Numbered from the stretch's first letter, positions 1-6,212 are shown. The stretch: 7,036 nt of DNA from an uncultured Alphaproteobacteria bacterium (GCA_947304085.1 CAMZAC010000033.1:1-7036), one strand, 5' to 3'. Made by a program: numbers and translations. The notes: generated from the sequence alone by a model not told the origin.

Positions 1-477
1 AATGGCAAAAGTTGGTCTGAGATACGCGATAGTATATTGAAGAAACATGGGATGCTTAAACCAGATAATAATGGTTCTGATAACGGTGCTTCTGGTTCTG
101 GTGATGCCGGTGAATCTGATTCTGAGGAAGGTGGCATGTCTAAAATAAAAGAAATCAAAGTTGCAGATGATACCGATAACACAAAAAGAGATTTGGAAGC
201 CAAGGCTAAGACTGCACGAGAAAACTTGCAAACGTTTTTTGACAAAGTTGATTCTGGTAAAAGCGTTTGGAAAACCGAAGATGGTTCGTTTAATACTGTG
301 CGTTTGGCATCTGATTTGACGGCTGGTGTAGTGTTGGGCACTGTCGGTGGTGTTGTGTCTGGTATTTTGATAAAGAAAAGTCAAGTTGAAAAAGGTTTTG
401 ATGCGTTGAATTGCACAGTCGGTGGACAAAAAATAGCCGATTGGGGCGACGAATTTACTGTCGGTCTGCGCAGATAA
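1..477 (+). CDS. Hypothetical protein, 3' part only (C-terminal 158 residues)
   Basis: The frame is open from the first base of the window to the TAA at 475-477, so this is the C-terminal end of a longer protein whose start lies upstream. An in-frame TTG at 37 is not needed as a start. I do not recognise the family. The visible part begins with about 15 ordinary residues, then an acidic Gly/Ser/Asp-rich linker (about codons 20-45) that looks disordered. A charged, possibly helical segment follows (KRDLEAKAKTARENLQTFFDK). Next is a Gly/Val-rich hydrophobic stretch (TAGVVLGTVGGVVSGILI, about codons 110-128) that could be a transmembrane or glycine-zipper helix, and a 30-residue tail with one Cys ending in Arg-Arg. 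The linker-helix-hydrophobic-tail order suggests a cell-envelope protein, but that is inference. A rho-independent terminator follows the stop within a few bases, so this gene ends its transcription unit. Confidence 0.7.
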   Translation, partial: NGKSWSEIRDSILKKHGMLKPDNNGSDNGASGSGDAGESDSEEGGMSKIKEIKVADDTDNTKRDLEAKAKTARENLQTFFDKVDSGKSVWKTEDGSFNTVRLASDLTAGVVLGTVGGVVSGILIKKSQVEKGFDALNCTVGGQKIADWGDEFTVGLRR

Positions 478-481
478 TTGT

Positions 482-508
482 AAAAAGCCCATATTTATGG
501 GCTTTTTT
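482..508 (+). terminator. Rho-independent terminator after the first gene
   Basis: An A-rich arm plus GCCCATA (482-493) is the reverse complement of TATGGGC plus a T-run (496-508), giving a compact hairpin whose 3' arm runs directly into six T residues. It starts five bases after the TAA at 477 and separates the first gene from the hisS leader. Confidence 0.9.
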
Positions 509-509
509 G

Positions 510-537
510 TTGCAAATAACAAATTGTGCGTTATAAT
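510..537 (+). promoter_or_regulatory. Predicted sigma70 promoter of the hisS leader
   Basis: TTGCAA (510-515, 4 of 6 matches to the -35 consensus) lies 16 bases before a perfect TATAAT (532-537). It sits directly after the preceding terminator. The predicted transcription start is about 543-545, which is at or next to the ATG of the small uORF at 545. Confidence 0.6.
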
Positions 538-544
538 ATAGAGT

Positions 545-613
545 ATGATGAATAACAAATTTGTATCTTTTTCATCTTTTTTACATCACGCCGCGCGTGG
601 CGTGTGTCTCTAG
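545..613 (+). CDS. Candidate leader peptide (uORF) upstream of hisS, with tandem His codons
   Basis: A 22-codon open frame starts with tandem ATG codons (545, 548) and ends with TAG at 611-613. Its C-terminal part reads FLHHAARGVCL, with adjacent His codons CAT-CAC at 584-589 and one Cys codon at 605-607. The ATG lies 7 bases after the end of the TATAAT at 532-537, and there is no convincing Shine-Dalgarno, so the uORF would be translated from a leaderless or near-leaderless mRNA. The trpL leader peptide of Sinorhizobium is a known leaderless precedent in alphaproteobacteria. The His codons fall in the 5' arm of a GC-rich hairpin (583-607), about 80 bases before the start of a histidyl-tRNA synthetase gene. 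This is the arrangement expected if translation of His codons is used to sense charged tRNA-His. Two His codons is few compared with the seven of the enterobacterial his leader, so coincidence cannot be excluded. Confidence 0.45.
   Translation: MMNNKFVSFSSFLHHAARGVCL
583..607 (+). promoter_or_regulatory. GC-rich hairpin in the hisS leader, overlapping the uORF His codons
   Basis: CACGCC (587-592) and GGCGTG (599-604) are perfect inverted repeats around a GCGCGT loop. ACA (583-585) can extend the pairing with TGT (605-607) if T586 is bulged. It is a strikingly GC-rich island in a very AT-rich spacer. A ribosome paused on the His codons at 584-589 would prevent it from forming. No T-run follows directly; the nearest is at 625-629, so it is not an evident terminator by itself. 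Confidence 0.5.
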
Positions 614-616
614 CAT

Positions 617-663
617 ATTTATATTTTTTATGATATAATTGTCGTTATAAAAACGATATAAAT
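617..663 (+). promoter_or_regulatory. AT-rich long-range stem in the hisS leader
   Basis: Bases 617-631 (ATTTATAT followed by TTTTTAT) can pair with 647-663 (ATAAAAA, a two-base CG bulge, ATATAAAT), giving about 15 A-T pairs around a 15-base loop. It lies between the uORF stop and the hisS Shine-Dalgarno. The pairs are weak and the region is AT-rich, so it may be chance. A role as the second structure of a leader switch is only a possibility. Confidence 0.25.
631..639 (+). promoter_or_regulatory. Possible second hisS promoter (extended -10)
   Basis: TGATATAAT is a perfect -10 hexamer (634-639) with the TGn extension. No good -35 is found at 15-19 bases upstream. The 13-base string TTATGATATAATT (628-640) is repeated exactly on the minus strand at 6093-6081, inside the promoter of the MFS gene, which supports real promoter use. 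The start would be near 646 and would bypass the uORF. Confidence 0.4.
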
Positions 664-691
664 TTACTAATTTAACTGAGGGGTGGAAAAA

Positions 692-1984
692 ATGGATTTG
701 AAACCAACAAAACCTTTGACTGGATTTATAGAATTGTTGCCTGCGCAACAACGCTGTTTTGATTATTGCGCAAATCGTATGCAAGATGTGTTAAAAACAG
801 CAGGCTTTAATCGTCTTGATTTGCCGGCAATTGAACGGGCAGAGGTATTAAGTGATAAAGAAAACTGGGATGAGATAGAAACCCAAATGTTCTTGTTCCA
901 AAAGGGTGATACAAAAATGGGATTGCGCTATGACGGAACGGTCGGACTGGCGCGCTATATCGCAGGTCATTTGAATAATTTGACATTTCCTTTTCGAACA
1001 TATCAGTTTGCAAGAAATTATCGTGGCGAACGTCCACAACGTGGTCGTTATCGTGAATTCTGGCAAATGGATATTGACATTATGGGAATTGATAATTTGT
1101 CTTTGAATTACGAAGCAGAAATTATCGCAACTTTGGCACAGGTATATAAATCTGTACAAGAGTTTATTGGTTCAATAACAATTAAAATCGGCAATCGTAA
1201 GTTTTGGAATGCGATGTTTGAATATCTGGAATTGGATGACAAACAAAGCCGTGAAACATTTATTTTGATTGATAAACGCGATAAAATTGCAGATTTTAAT
1301 GATGCTTTGGGTGAAATAATTGGCAAACAAAAGGCGGACCTTATAGAAGATGTTTTTGTGTCTGGTTATAAATCGTTTGCATCTAAATCTGACAAATTAT
1401 CTGAATCAATCAAAGAAATGGACGATTTGATAGAAATATTAAAAACTATGAGTGTAAATAATGCGGTAATTGATGTTTCAATTATGCGCGGACATTCTTA
1501 CTATACTGGTATAGTTTTTGAATTTTTCTTAGACAATTTTCCAGAAATTCCAGCAGTTGGTGGCGGTGGGCGATATGAAAATTTGGTGTCTAAATTTTCA
1601 AAAACGAAAATTGTTGGCATAGGTGGTTCTGTCGGTGTTTCAAGAATGCTGGTTGCATTGTTAGACGATAATAAAATCGATTTATCACGATTTGAAAATA
1701 TTGTTGATGTAGCGGTATTGGTTATGGGACAACAAAATGTTTCGTATGCTATGGAACTGGTTGCAAAATTGCGCGAAAACGGAATTGTTGCTGTGCCGTA
1801 TTTGGATACAGATAAGAAATTCAAGAATCAAATTGAATACGCTGATAAAATCGGTGCAAAATACAGCATCATCATTGGCGACGATGAAGTGGCAAACAAA
1901 ATCGTGTCTTTGAAAAATATGGAATCTGGTGCTCAGGAATCTGTGGCGCTGGACGCGATTGTCCAAAAGATAAAGGTGAAATAA
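692..1984 (+). CDS. hisS: Histidine--tRNA ligase (histidyl-tRNA synthetase)
   Basis: This class II synthetase charges tRNA-His with histidine using ATP in the cytoplasm. The 430-residue product has the full domain order. The catalytic core includes RYDGT (79-83) and the motif 2 stretch [18 protein letters not shown] (110-127). The histidine-specific motif appears as RGHSYYTG (266-273), with the catalytic Arg kept. Next come the Gly-rich GGGGRYENL (290-298) and the motif 3 stretch [11 protein letters not shown] (309-319). The C-terminal anticodon-binding domain starts at about 338, so this is not the catalytic-only paralogue HisZ. The histidine motif differs from the common RGLDYYT form. The ATG at 692 is preferred over the in-frame GTG at 683, because GAGGGG at 678-683 is a Shine-Dalgarno 8 bases before the ATG and overlaps that GTG. 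The upstream leader contains a candidate His-codon uORF. prfA follows after one base, so the two are co-transcribed. Confidence 0.96.
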   Translation: MDLKPTKPLTGFIELLPAQQRCFDYCANRMQDVLKTAGFNRLDLPAIERAEVLSDKENWDEIETQMFLFQKGDTKMGLRYDGTVGLARYIAGHLNNLTFPFRTYQFARNYRGERPQRGRYREFWQMDIDIMGIDNLSLNYEAEIIATLAQVYKSVQEFIGSITIKIGNRKFWNAMFEYLELDDKQSRETFILIDKRDKIADFNDALGEIIGKQKADLIEDVFVSGYKSFASKSDKLSESIKEMDDLIEILKTMSVNNAVIDVSIMRGHSYYTGIVFEFFLDNFPEIPAVGGGGRYENLVSKFSKTKIVGIGGSVGVSRMLVALLDDNKIDLSRFENIVDVAVLVMGQQNVSYAMELVAKLRENGIVAVPYLDTDKKFKNQIEYADKIGAKYSIIIGDDEVANKIVSLKNMESGAQESVALDAIVQKIKVK

Positions 1985-1985
1985 T

Positions 1986-3050
1986 ATGATTATCAAAGAT
2001 AAATTATTGGACATTAAATCGCGCGCCAAAGATATTGAAACCAAAATGAATTCTGGTGAAATATCTGGCGATGAATTGACCAAATTGTCCAAAGAATATT
2101 CACAATTGTCCGAAGTGTTGCCGTTGATAGATAAATATCTTCAAACAGAGCAGGGTATCAAAGACGCGAATGAAATGTTGTCTGACCCTGAATTAAAGGG
2201 TATAGCCGAAGAACAATTAAACGAATTAAAACATACTTTGCCAGATTTGGAACGTGATTTACAGATTGCGCTTTTACCACGCGACAGCGCAGACGATAAC
2301 AGCGCGATTGTGGAAATCCGTGCCGGTGTTGGCGGGGAAGAGTCGGCTTTGTTTGCTGGTGATTTGTTCAGACAATATCAATCGTATGCTTTGCGTCACG
2401 GATGGAAAATTGAAATCATAGAAGAAAACGCAACTTCACTTCGTGGGTATAAAGAAATCATTTTCAAAGTTGACGGTGTTGGGGCATATGCGCGATTGAA
2501 ATTCGAATCTGGTATTCATCGTGTGCAACGTGTCCCTGAAACTGAGGCAGCAGGGCGTATTCATACATCTGCGGCATCTGTGGCGGTTATGCCAGAAGCA
2601 AAAGATATCGATGTTGTGATTGATGATAAAGATATTCGTATTGATATTTTCCGTGCGTCTGGGGCAGGTGGTCAGCATGTTAATAAAACTGATTCTGCGA
2701 TTCGTATAACTCATTTTCCAACAGGTATCGTTGTGACGTGTCAAAACGAACGTTCACAATTACAAAATAAAGCAACAGCCATGGCTGTGTTGCGTTCGCG
2801 TTTGTATGAAAAAGAACGCAGTGAACAGATGAACGCATCTAATGCATCTCGCCGTAGTATGGTTGGTTCTGGCGATAGAAGCGAAAAAATTCGGACTTAT
2901 AACTTTCCAGAACAACGTGTCACAGATCATCGTATCAAATTAACTTTGTATAAATTGGATGATATTTTGGCAGGCGGTGAAGGCTTGGACGAAATGATAG
3001 ATGCGTTGATTTCAGCAGACCAATTGGAAAGATTAGCAGCGTTAGATTGA
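1986..3050 (+). CDS. prfA: Peptide chain release factor 1 (RF1)
   Basis: RF1 recognises UAA and UAG in the ribosomal A site and triggers peptide release. The 354-residue protein has usual length. It shows the N-terminal helical domain, an acidic GVGGEES stretch (114-120), the stop-codon-reading tripeptide PET (184-186) in [19 protein letters not shown], and the catalytic GGQ (228-230) in [14 protein letters not shown]. The tripeptide is of the RF1 PxT type, not the SPF of RF2. The C-terminal domain ends in LERLAALD. The start ATG is one base after the hisS stop, with AAGG (1973-1976) inside the hisS end as ribosome binding site. The gene's own stop is TGA, which is read by RF2 rather than RF1. 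In many bacteria prfA is followed by prmC, the GGQ methyltransferase; here the next gene is aroK, so prmC must be elsewhere if present. Confidence 0.97.
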   Translation: MIIKDKLLDIKSRAKDIETKMNSGEISGDELTKLSKEYSQLSEVLPLIDKYLQTEQGIKDANEMLSDPELKGIAEEQLNELKHTLPDLERDLQIALLPRDSADDNSAIVEIRAGVGGEESALFAGDLFRQYQSYALRHGWKIEIIEENATSLRGYKEIIFKVDGVGAYARLKFESGIHRVQRVPETEAAGRIHTSAASVAVMPEAKDIDVVIDDKDIRIDIFRASGAGGQHVNKTDSAIRITHFPTGIVVTCQNERSQLQNKATAMAVLRSRLYEKERSEQMNASNASRRSMVGSGDRSEKIRTYNFPEQRVTDHRIKLTLYKLDDILAGGEGLDEMIDALISADQLERLAALD

Positions 3051-3058
3051 ATTTTTTA

Positions 3059-3086
3059 TTGTCTGTTTTAATATTTGTGATAAAAT
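3059..3086 (+). promoter_or_regulatory. Predicted promoter of aroK, giving a leaderless mRNA
   Basis: TTGTCT (3059-3064, 4 of 6 matches) lies 16 bases before TAAAAT (3081-3086, 5 of 6), which is preceded by TGA as an extended -10. The expected transcription start is 3093-3095, at the aroK ATG itself (3095). There is no Shine-Dalgarno between the -10 and the ATG. Confidence 0.6.
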
Positions 3087-3094
3087 ACTAAGAC

Positions 3095-3670
3095 ATGAGA
3101 ATTAAGAAAGAAATCAAAATAGAAAAACCGATTGTGATGGTTGGCTTGATGGGTGCTGGCAAAACCAGTATTGGTCGTGCTTTGGCGCGCTGTCTGGGAA
3201 TTCCATTTGTTGATTCTGATAAAGAAATTGAAAAGGCTGCTGGGTGCAGTGTCGTTGATATTTTTGCTATGTATGGTGAAAAAGAATTCAGGCGCGTAGA
3301 AGAAAAAGTTATAGAAAGATTATTGGAAACGCCACCGCGTATCAAAGTTATCTCTACTGGTGAGGGGGCGTTTATAACCGATGCCGTCAGAGATTTGGTG
3401 TTAAAAAACACGTTAACAATTTGGTTAAAGGCTGACTTGGAACTGCTTGTAAAAAGGACAAATTTTCGTCATACCAGACCACAGTTGTTGAATACTGATA
3501 GCCGTCAGATTTTGGCGCAGTTGATAAAAGAGCGTTATGATATTTATGCTTTGGCAGATATTATGGTTGAAACCAAAGACGAAAATATTCACAAAACACT
3601 TAATAAAGTGTTGGGTGCAATAGAAAACCATGTAAAAAAACAAGGAGAAAACAAAAATGAAAATCTTTAA
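3095..3670 (+). CDS. aroK: Shikimate kinase
   Basis: The enzyme phosphorylates shikimate with ATP to shikimate 3-phosphate, the fifth step of the chorismate pathway. The 191-residue protein has the Walker A loop GLMGAGKT (17-24), the shikimate-binding FVDSD (D40, D42), EFRR (64-67), the lid with RTNFRHTRP (121-129), and the ERY Arg at 147. The usual GGG shikimate-binding motif reads TGEGAF (88-93), with Glu90 in place of the middle Gly; the codons GGT-GAG-GGG are clear. All other key residues are present, so the enzyme is probably active. The ATG at 3095 gives the usual short extension before the P-loop; the next ATG (3137) would remove it. No Shine-Dalgarno precedes it and the promoter -10 ends 8 bases upstream, which points to leaderless translation. 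The end overlaps mscL by 14 bases. aroB, a frequent partner, is not here. Confidence 0.94.
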   Translation: MRIKKEIKIEKPIVMVGLMGAGKTSIGRALARCLGIPFVDSDKEIEKAAGCSVVDIFAMYGEKEFRRVEEKVIERLLETPPRIKVISTGEGAFITDAVRDLVLKNTLTIWLKADLELLVKRTNFRHTRPQLLNTDSRQILAQLIKERYDIYALADIMVETKDENIHKTLNKVLGAIENHVKKQGENKNENL

Positions 3671-4208
3671 AGAATTCAAAGCTTTTATTAACAAGGGTAG
3701 CGCAATCGATATGGCTGTCGGTATCATCGTTGGGTCTGTGATGACCAGCGTTGTTAATTCATTGGTAAAGGATATAATTATGCCACCTGTCGGTATGTTG
3801 GTTGGTGGAATTGATTTTTCACAATGGTTTTTTGTTTTGGGTGGCGGTGAAGCAGGCGCACATTATGCAACAATGGCTGCTGCACAGGCTGCTGGTGCAA
3901 CTACTTTGAATCTGGGCACTTTTTTGAATACTGTTATCAGTTTTTTGATAACAATGTTTGCGATATTTATCTTTGTAAAGATTGTTAATTCTGCACGTAG
4001 CAAAGCACCAGTGACAACTCGTGCGTGTCCATATTGCAAGCAATCAATCAGTAAATTAGCAACAAAGTGTCCGTTCTGCTGTTCTGCGGTTAAGGCAGAA
4101 GAAATAGGAGTGGCAGAAGAAACGGAACTGGCAAAAGGCTTAAAGACTTTGAAAAGCAAGGTTTTAAGTGTCACAAAAGTAGCAAAGAAAGTTGTGAAGA
4201 AAAAATAA
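3657..4208 (+). CDS. mscL: Large-conductance mechanosensitive channel with C-terminal zinc-ribbon-like motif
   Basis: MscL opens under membrane tension and releases solutes during hypo-osmotic shock, acting as a homopentamer in the inner membrane. The N-terminus FKEFKAFINKGSAIDMAVG, the TM1 helix (about 15-45) and the IIMPPVGMLVGGIDF signature (40-54) are diagnostic. TM2 spans about 86-110. The periplasmic loop carries an Ala-rich insert (about 66-82). After TM2, in place of the short E. coli-type helix, there are two CxxC knuckles (C124/C127 and C138/C141, plus C142) separated by ten residues, then a Lys-rich tail to 183 residues; E. coli MscL has 136. Related CPxC repeats occur in other MscL proteins, so zinc binding is plausible but not shown. 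The ATG lies 9 bases after AGGAG (3643-3647), inside the aroK end and 14 bases before its stop is completed, indicating translational coupling. A strong terminator follows. Confidence 0.95.
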   Translation: MKIFKEFKAFINKGSAIDMAVGIIVGSVMTSVVNSLVKDIIMPPVGMLVGGIDFSQWFFVLGGGEAGAHYATMAAAQAAGATTLNLGTFLNTVISFLITMFAIFIFVKIVNSARSKAPVTTRACPYCKQSISKLATKCPFCCSAVKAEEIGVAEETELAKGLKTLKSKVLSVTKVAKKVVKKK

Positions 4209-4219
4209 TAAATCAATAA

Positions 4220-4249
4220 AAAAACACCGCCTTAGTAGGCGGTGTTTTT
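4220..4249. terminator. Bidirectional terminator between convergent mscL and the small membrane-protein gene
   Basis: CACCGCC (4225-4231) pairs perfectly with GGCGGTG (4238-4244) around the loop TTAGTA. The stem is flanked by A-runs (4218-4224) on the left and five T residues (4245-4249) on the right, so it can end transcription from both strands. The minus-strand reading has the longer T-run (seven). It is 11 bases after the mscL stop and 12 bases after the stop of the convergent gene. Confidence 0.95.
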
Positions 4250-4261
4250 GTGTTGCTTTAT

Positions 4262-4633
4262 TTAGTGAACGTTTATGTTGCGGTCCCGTAAAAATTTAAT
4301 TATTTCCGCATTTTGGTTTTCGTTTATAGCACTTTTTGTTTCTTGCAATTGTTTGTTTATAAAATTAACACACTCGCTATTATATATCCAAGCGTGACTT
4401 GCGGTTGGTTTAAAATCTTTGAATTGCGTTAAACAAATAGAGGTTGTCAGCGTATCTGATTTTTCGCGTTCGTCTGAATATTTAATAACAAACGCATCTC
4501 TTTGTTTTGTTAATTCTTGGATTTTTTGATTTTGTTTGGTTTGGGTGTAAACAACTGTTCCAAATATCCCAAACGTCATTAACAAAATAATAAGCATAAT
4601 GTCTAGTTTGCTTTGTTCGTTTTTTTTATCCAT
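4262..4633 (-). CDS. Small single-pass membrane protein of unknown function
   Basis: I do not recognise this 123-residue protein. It has a short charged N-terminus (MDKKNEQSKLD), one hydrophobic helix (about 12-29, IMLIILLMTFGIFGTVVY), then a Gln/Lys/Glu-rich helical stretch (31-60) that may form a coiled coil, two Cys (67 and 88), and a C-terminal helix. The positive N-terminus suggests N-in, C-out topology; with the C-terminal part in the periplasm the two Cys could form a disulfide, which is inference. The ATG at 4633 is preferred over the ATG at 4642, because AAGGA (4646-4642) is 8 bases before the former and overlaps the latter. It has its own near-consensus promoter and ends at a shared terminator, so it is a monocistronic unit. 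Base composition and stop (TAA) match the neighbouring host genes. Confidence 0.75.
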   Translation of the reverse strand: MDKKNEQSKLDIMLIILLMTFGIFGTVVYTQTKQNQKIQELTKQRDAFVIKYSDEREKSDTLTTSICLTQFKDFKPTASHAWIYNSECVNFINKQLQETKSAINENQNAEIIKFLRDRNINVH

Positions 4634-4665
4634 CTGTGTCATCCTTGGTTTTTGTTTGTTTTGTT

Positions 4666-4699
4666 CGTGATTTGAATGATATTGTTCAAATAAATCACG
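4666..4699 (-). promoter_or_regulatory. 5' UTR hairpin of the small membrane-protein gene
   Basis: On the minus strand CGTG plus ATTTGAA can pair with TTCAAATCACG (11 pairs, an 8-base loop, and a 4-base bulge ATTT on one side). It lies inside the roughly 70-base 5' UTR predicted from the promoter at 4714-4741 and ends about 20 bases before the Shine-Dalgarno. It could protect the mRNA end or modulate translation. It does not resemble a riboswitch I know. Confidence 0.4.
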
Positions 4700-4713
4700 T
4701 TTTGTCAGAGGTT

Positions 4714-4741
4714 ATTATAGCACAAAAATAATAGTTGTCAA
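4714..4741 (-). promoter_or_regulatory. Near-consensus sigma70 promoter of the small membrane-protein gene
   Basis: On the minus strand a perfect TTGACA (4741-4736) and a perfect TATAAT (4719-4714) are separated by 16 bases, and the -10 has a TGC extension. The start would be about 4707, leaving a 5' UTR of about 70 bases before the gene. Confidence 0.85.
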
Positions 4742-4802
4742 GTTGTTTAGCTTGAATATAAATAATGCAAGGGAGAGGGGGTATCTAAGCAGATAATACA
4801 GG

Positions 4803-6053
4803 TTATTTGTGTTTTTGTGGCTGTTTGGTGCAATGTATATATCGCATTGTTTGTTTTAATGATATGACCAGTAAAACCGTCAAAAATAACAATGTCAATA
4901 TAGTGATGTTTGCACCATAATTATCATATAAATATTTTGTTCCAGCTAGTAAAACCGCACTAAACAACATTGAAACCATCATACGTGCAGATAACACGGT
5001 GCCACGTTCTTGTGAATCGATATCGTCATGAATCAGGGTATTATATTGTAAATCGTTCAATTTTTGTAAAGAGGGCACAAATGCCATTATACCGATTGCT
5101 ATATATACAATGGCCATATTAGGTGCGTACAGTGCAACAAACGACAGTGCTATACCAATAGTCAGGGCCAAAATTGTAAAAATAGATGTTTTAATTTCAC
5201 CAAATTTGTTACAAATTTTATAGGCATACTTAGATGAGAATATTCTTGAAAATTGGTTGAAACCAATGTAAAGCCCAAATAAATATACTGGGACATTGGA
5301 TAATTCCATGATTGGTTGTAACATCCAGAAGAGCACAATTGTAAACGCGCCAAATAGAGCAGGAAATACGATTAAGCTACGTAATTTTGGGTTTTTCATA
5401 GTTTTATATGTTATATCAATAATGTCCATAAAAGCGCTTTTGTTTTTCTGTTTTTTACGAATTACTTCAGGTAATTCTGGAAGGGCAAAACATAAAATAA
5501 AATCAAATGCAGTGAATATTGCACTTATACCTAATAAAAAAGCACCGTTCCCATTGGTAAGTTTATATATTTCTGGGCCAAGAATTGTGGCAATAAAAGA
5601 TGCTGCGGCTCCCCATGTTGAAATAGATCCCATTTCTTTTAGAAAATGTTTTTGTGTATGATTACGTTTTAATAAATCGTATGTATAAGCTTCGTGAGTC
5701 CCGGAAAATAGGGCGTAGGCGATACCTACTAAAGCTTCGCCAAGTATTATCTGCCAAAAACCGTATGCAAACGTTAAAACAGTAAAACCAATACAATTTA
5801 CAAGGGCGCCAAATATTAAAACTTTTCGACGTGAAAATCTGTCAGATAAATAGCCAGATGGAATTTCAAACAAAAATGATGCCAGGCGAAATATGCCTTG
5901 AATAAGAAAAAAATCACCAACAGTTATGCCTTTGCCAGTGTAAACGAGGACAATAACTGCAAGAACAGGCAAAAAGTTTCTGCAAAATTGTGATACGCGT
6001 AAAAAGCGTAAAGCCGTTGATACAGACATTTTGTGTTTTTTGTTTGAAAACAT
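4803..6053 (-). CDS. Major facilitator superfamily transporter, substrate unknown
   Basis: The 416-residue protein is an integral inner-membrane carrier with about twelve hydrophobic helices in two halves split by a charged loop near the middle (about 210-225, with RKKQKNK). The loop between helices 2 and 3 has a typical MFS motif A, EIPSGYLSDRFSRRK (63-77). Nothing visible identifies the substrate; drug or metabolite export is possible by family only. The ATG at 6053 is preferred over the in-frame ATG at 6122: GGAGAG (6066-6061) lies 7 bases upstream, a promoter (6110-6082) lies between the two candidates, and the extra 23 residues do not resemble the family. The gene is next to dif and directly downstream of the prophage end, and two prophage promoters point into it. 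No clear terminator follows the stop; a weak TATCT/AGATA hairpin (4782-4795) has no T-run. Confidence 0.88.
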   Translation of the reverse strand: MFSNKKHKMSVSTALRFLRVSQFCRNFLPVLAVIVLVYTGKGITVGDFFLIQGIFRLASFLFEIPSGYLSDRFSRRKVLIFGALVNCIGFTVLTFAYGFWQIILGEALVGIAYALFSGTHEAYTYDLLKRNHTQKHFLKEMGSISTWGAAASFIATILGPEIYKLTNGNGAFLLGISAIFTAFDFILCFALPELPEVIRKKQKNKSAFMDIIDITYKTMKNPKLRSLIVFPALFGAFTIVLFWMLQPIMELSNVPVYLFGLYIGFNQFSRIFSSKYAYKICNKFGEIKTSIFTILALTIGIALSFVALYAPNMAIVYIAIGIMAFVPSLQKLNDLQYNTLIHDDIDSQERGTVLSARMMVSMLFSAVLLAGTKYLYDNYGANITILTLLFLTVLLVISLKQTMRYIHCTKQPQKHK

Positions 6054-6081
6054 TGTTAATCTCTCCGTGTTAAGTATAGGA

Positions 6082-6110
6082 ATTATATCATAAATAAAGA
6101 GAGAGGACAA
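6082..6110 (-). promoter_or_regulatory. Promoter of the MFS gene
   Basis: On the minus strand TTGTCC (6110-6105, 4 of 6 matches) is 17 bases before TATAAT (6087-6082), with TGA as extended -10 (6090-6088). The start would be near 6075, about 22 bases before the ATG at 6053. The -10 neighbourhood is identical over 13 bases to that at 628-640 before hisS. Confidence 0.7.
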
Positions 6111-6132
6111 TCTTAAAGCCATGGTATTTTAA

Positions 6133-6160
6133 AAGGCGCATAATGTATATTATGAGTTGT
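6133..6160 (+). other. dif: dif site (XerCD chromosome dimer resolution), used as prophage attachment site
   Basis: Bases 6136-6154 read GCGCATAATGTATATTATG, identical over 19 bases to the E. coli dif core. The XerC arm is 6133-6143 (8 of 11 matches to E. coli), the central hexamer TGTATA is 6144-6149 (identical), and the XerD arm is 6150-6160 (6 of 11, starting TTATG). XerC and XerD recombine such sites at the chromosome terminus to resolve dimers. The outer XerD arm, on the side of the phage rep gene, departs most from E. coli, as expected if that half came from the phage. The site therefore marks both the replication terminus and one boundary of the prophage. Confidence 0.9.
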
Positions 6161-6184
6161 CTTTTGCCGGTTTTTTTGCAATTT

Positions 6185-6212
6185 TTTATATTGCTATACC
6201 TATATCTGTCAA
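6185..6212 (-). promoter_or_regulatory. Prophage promoter proximal to dif, reading outwards
   Basis: On the minus strand a perfect TTGACA (6212-6207) is 16 bases before TATAAA (6190-6185, 5 of 6). The start would be near 6178, about 20 bases before the dif arm, so the transcript crosses dif into the host MFS region. In the circular phage it would instead enter the phage gene on the other side of the att site. Confidence 0.5.

Noticed and set aside
683..691. GTG at 683 as the hisS start
   Set aside because: The GTG overlaps the GAGGGG Shine-Dalgarno that is correctly spaced for the ATG at 692.
581..784. A minus-strand open frame across the hisS leader and start
   Set aside because: It overlaps the hisS promoter region and coding start, is rich in chance residues and has no credible start signals.
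4782..4795. TATCT/AGATA hairpin downstream of the MFS stop as a terminator
   Set aside because: The stem has only five weak pairs and the minus-strand sequence after it is C-rich (CCCCCTCTCCC), with no T-run.
5296..5661. A 121-codon + strand open frame
   Set aside because: It lies fully inside the MFS gene on the other strand, with no ribosome binding site or recognisable domain.
6054..6122. N-terminal extension of the MFS protein from an ATG at 6122
   Set aside because: The extension would cover the gene's own promoter and Shine-Dalgarno, and the ATG at 6053 has a well-spaced GGAGAG.
6178..6194. GCAAT/ATTGC hairpin next to a homopolymer run, considered as a terminator of the outward prophage transcripts
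   Set aside because: On the minus strand the stem is followed by A residues, not T; on the plus strand the T-run precedes the stem. It cannot act as a standard terminator in either direction.
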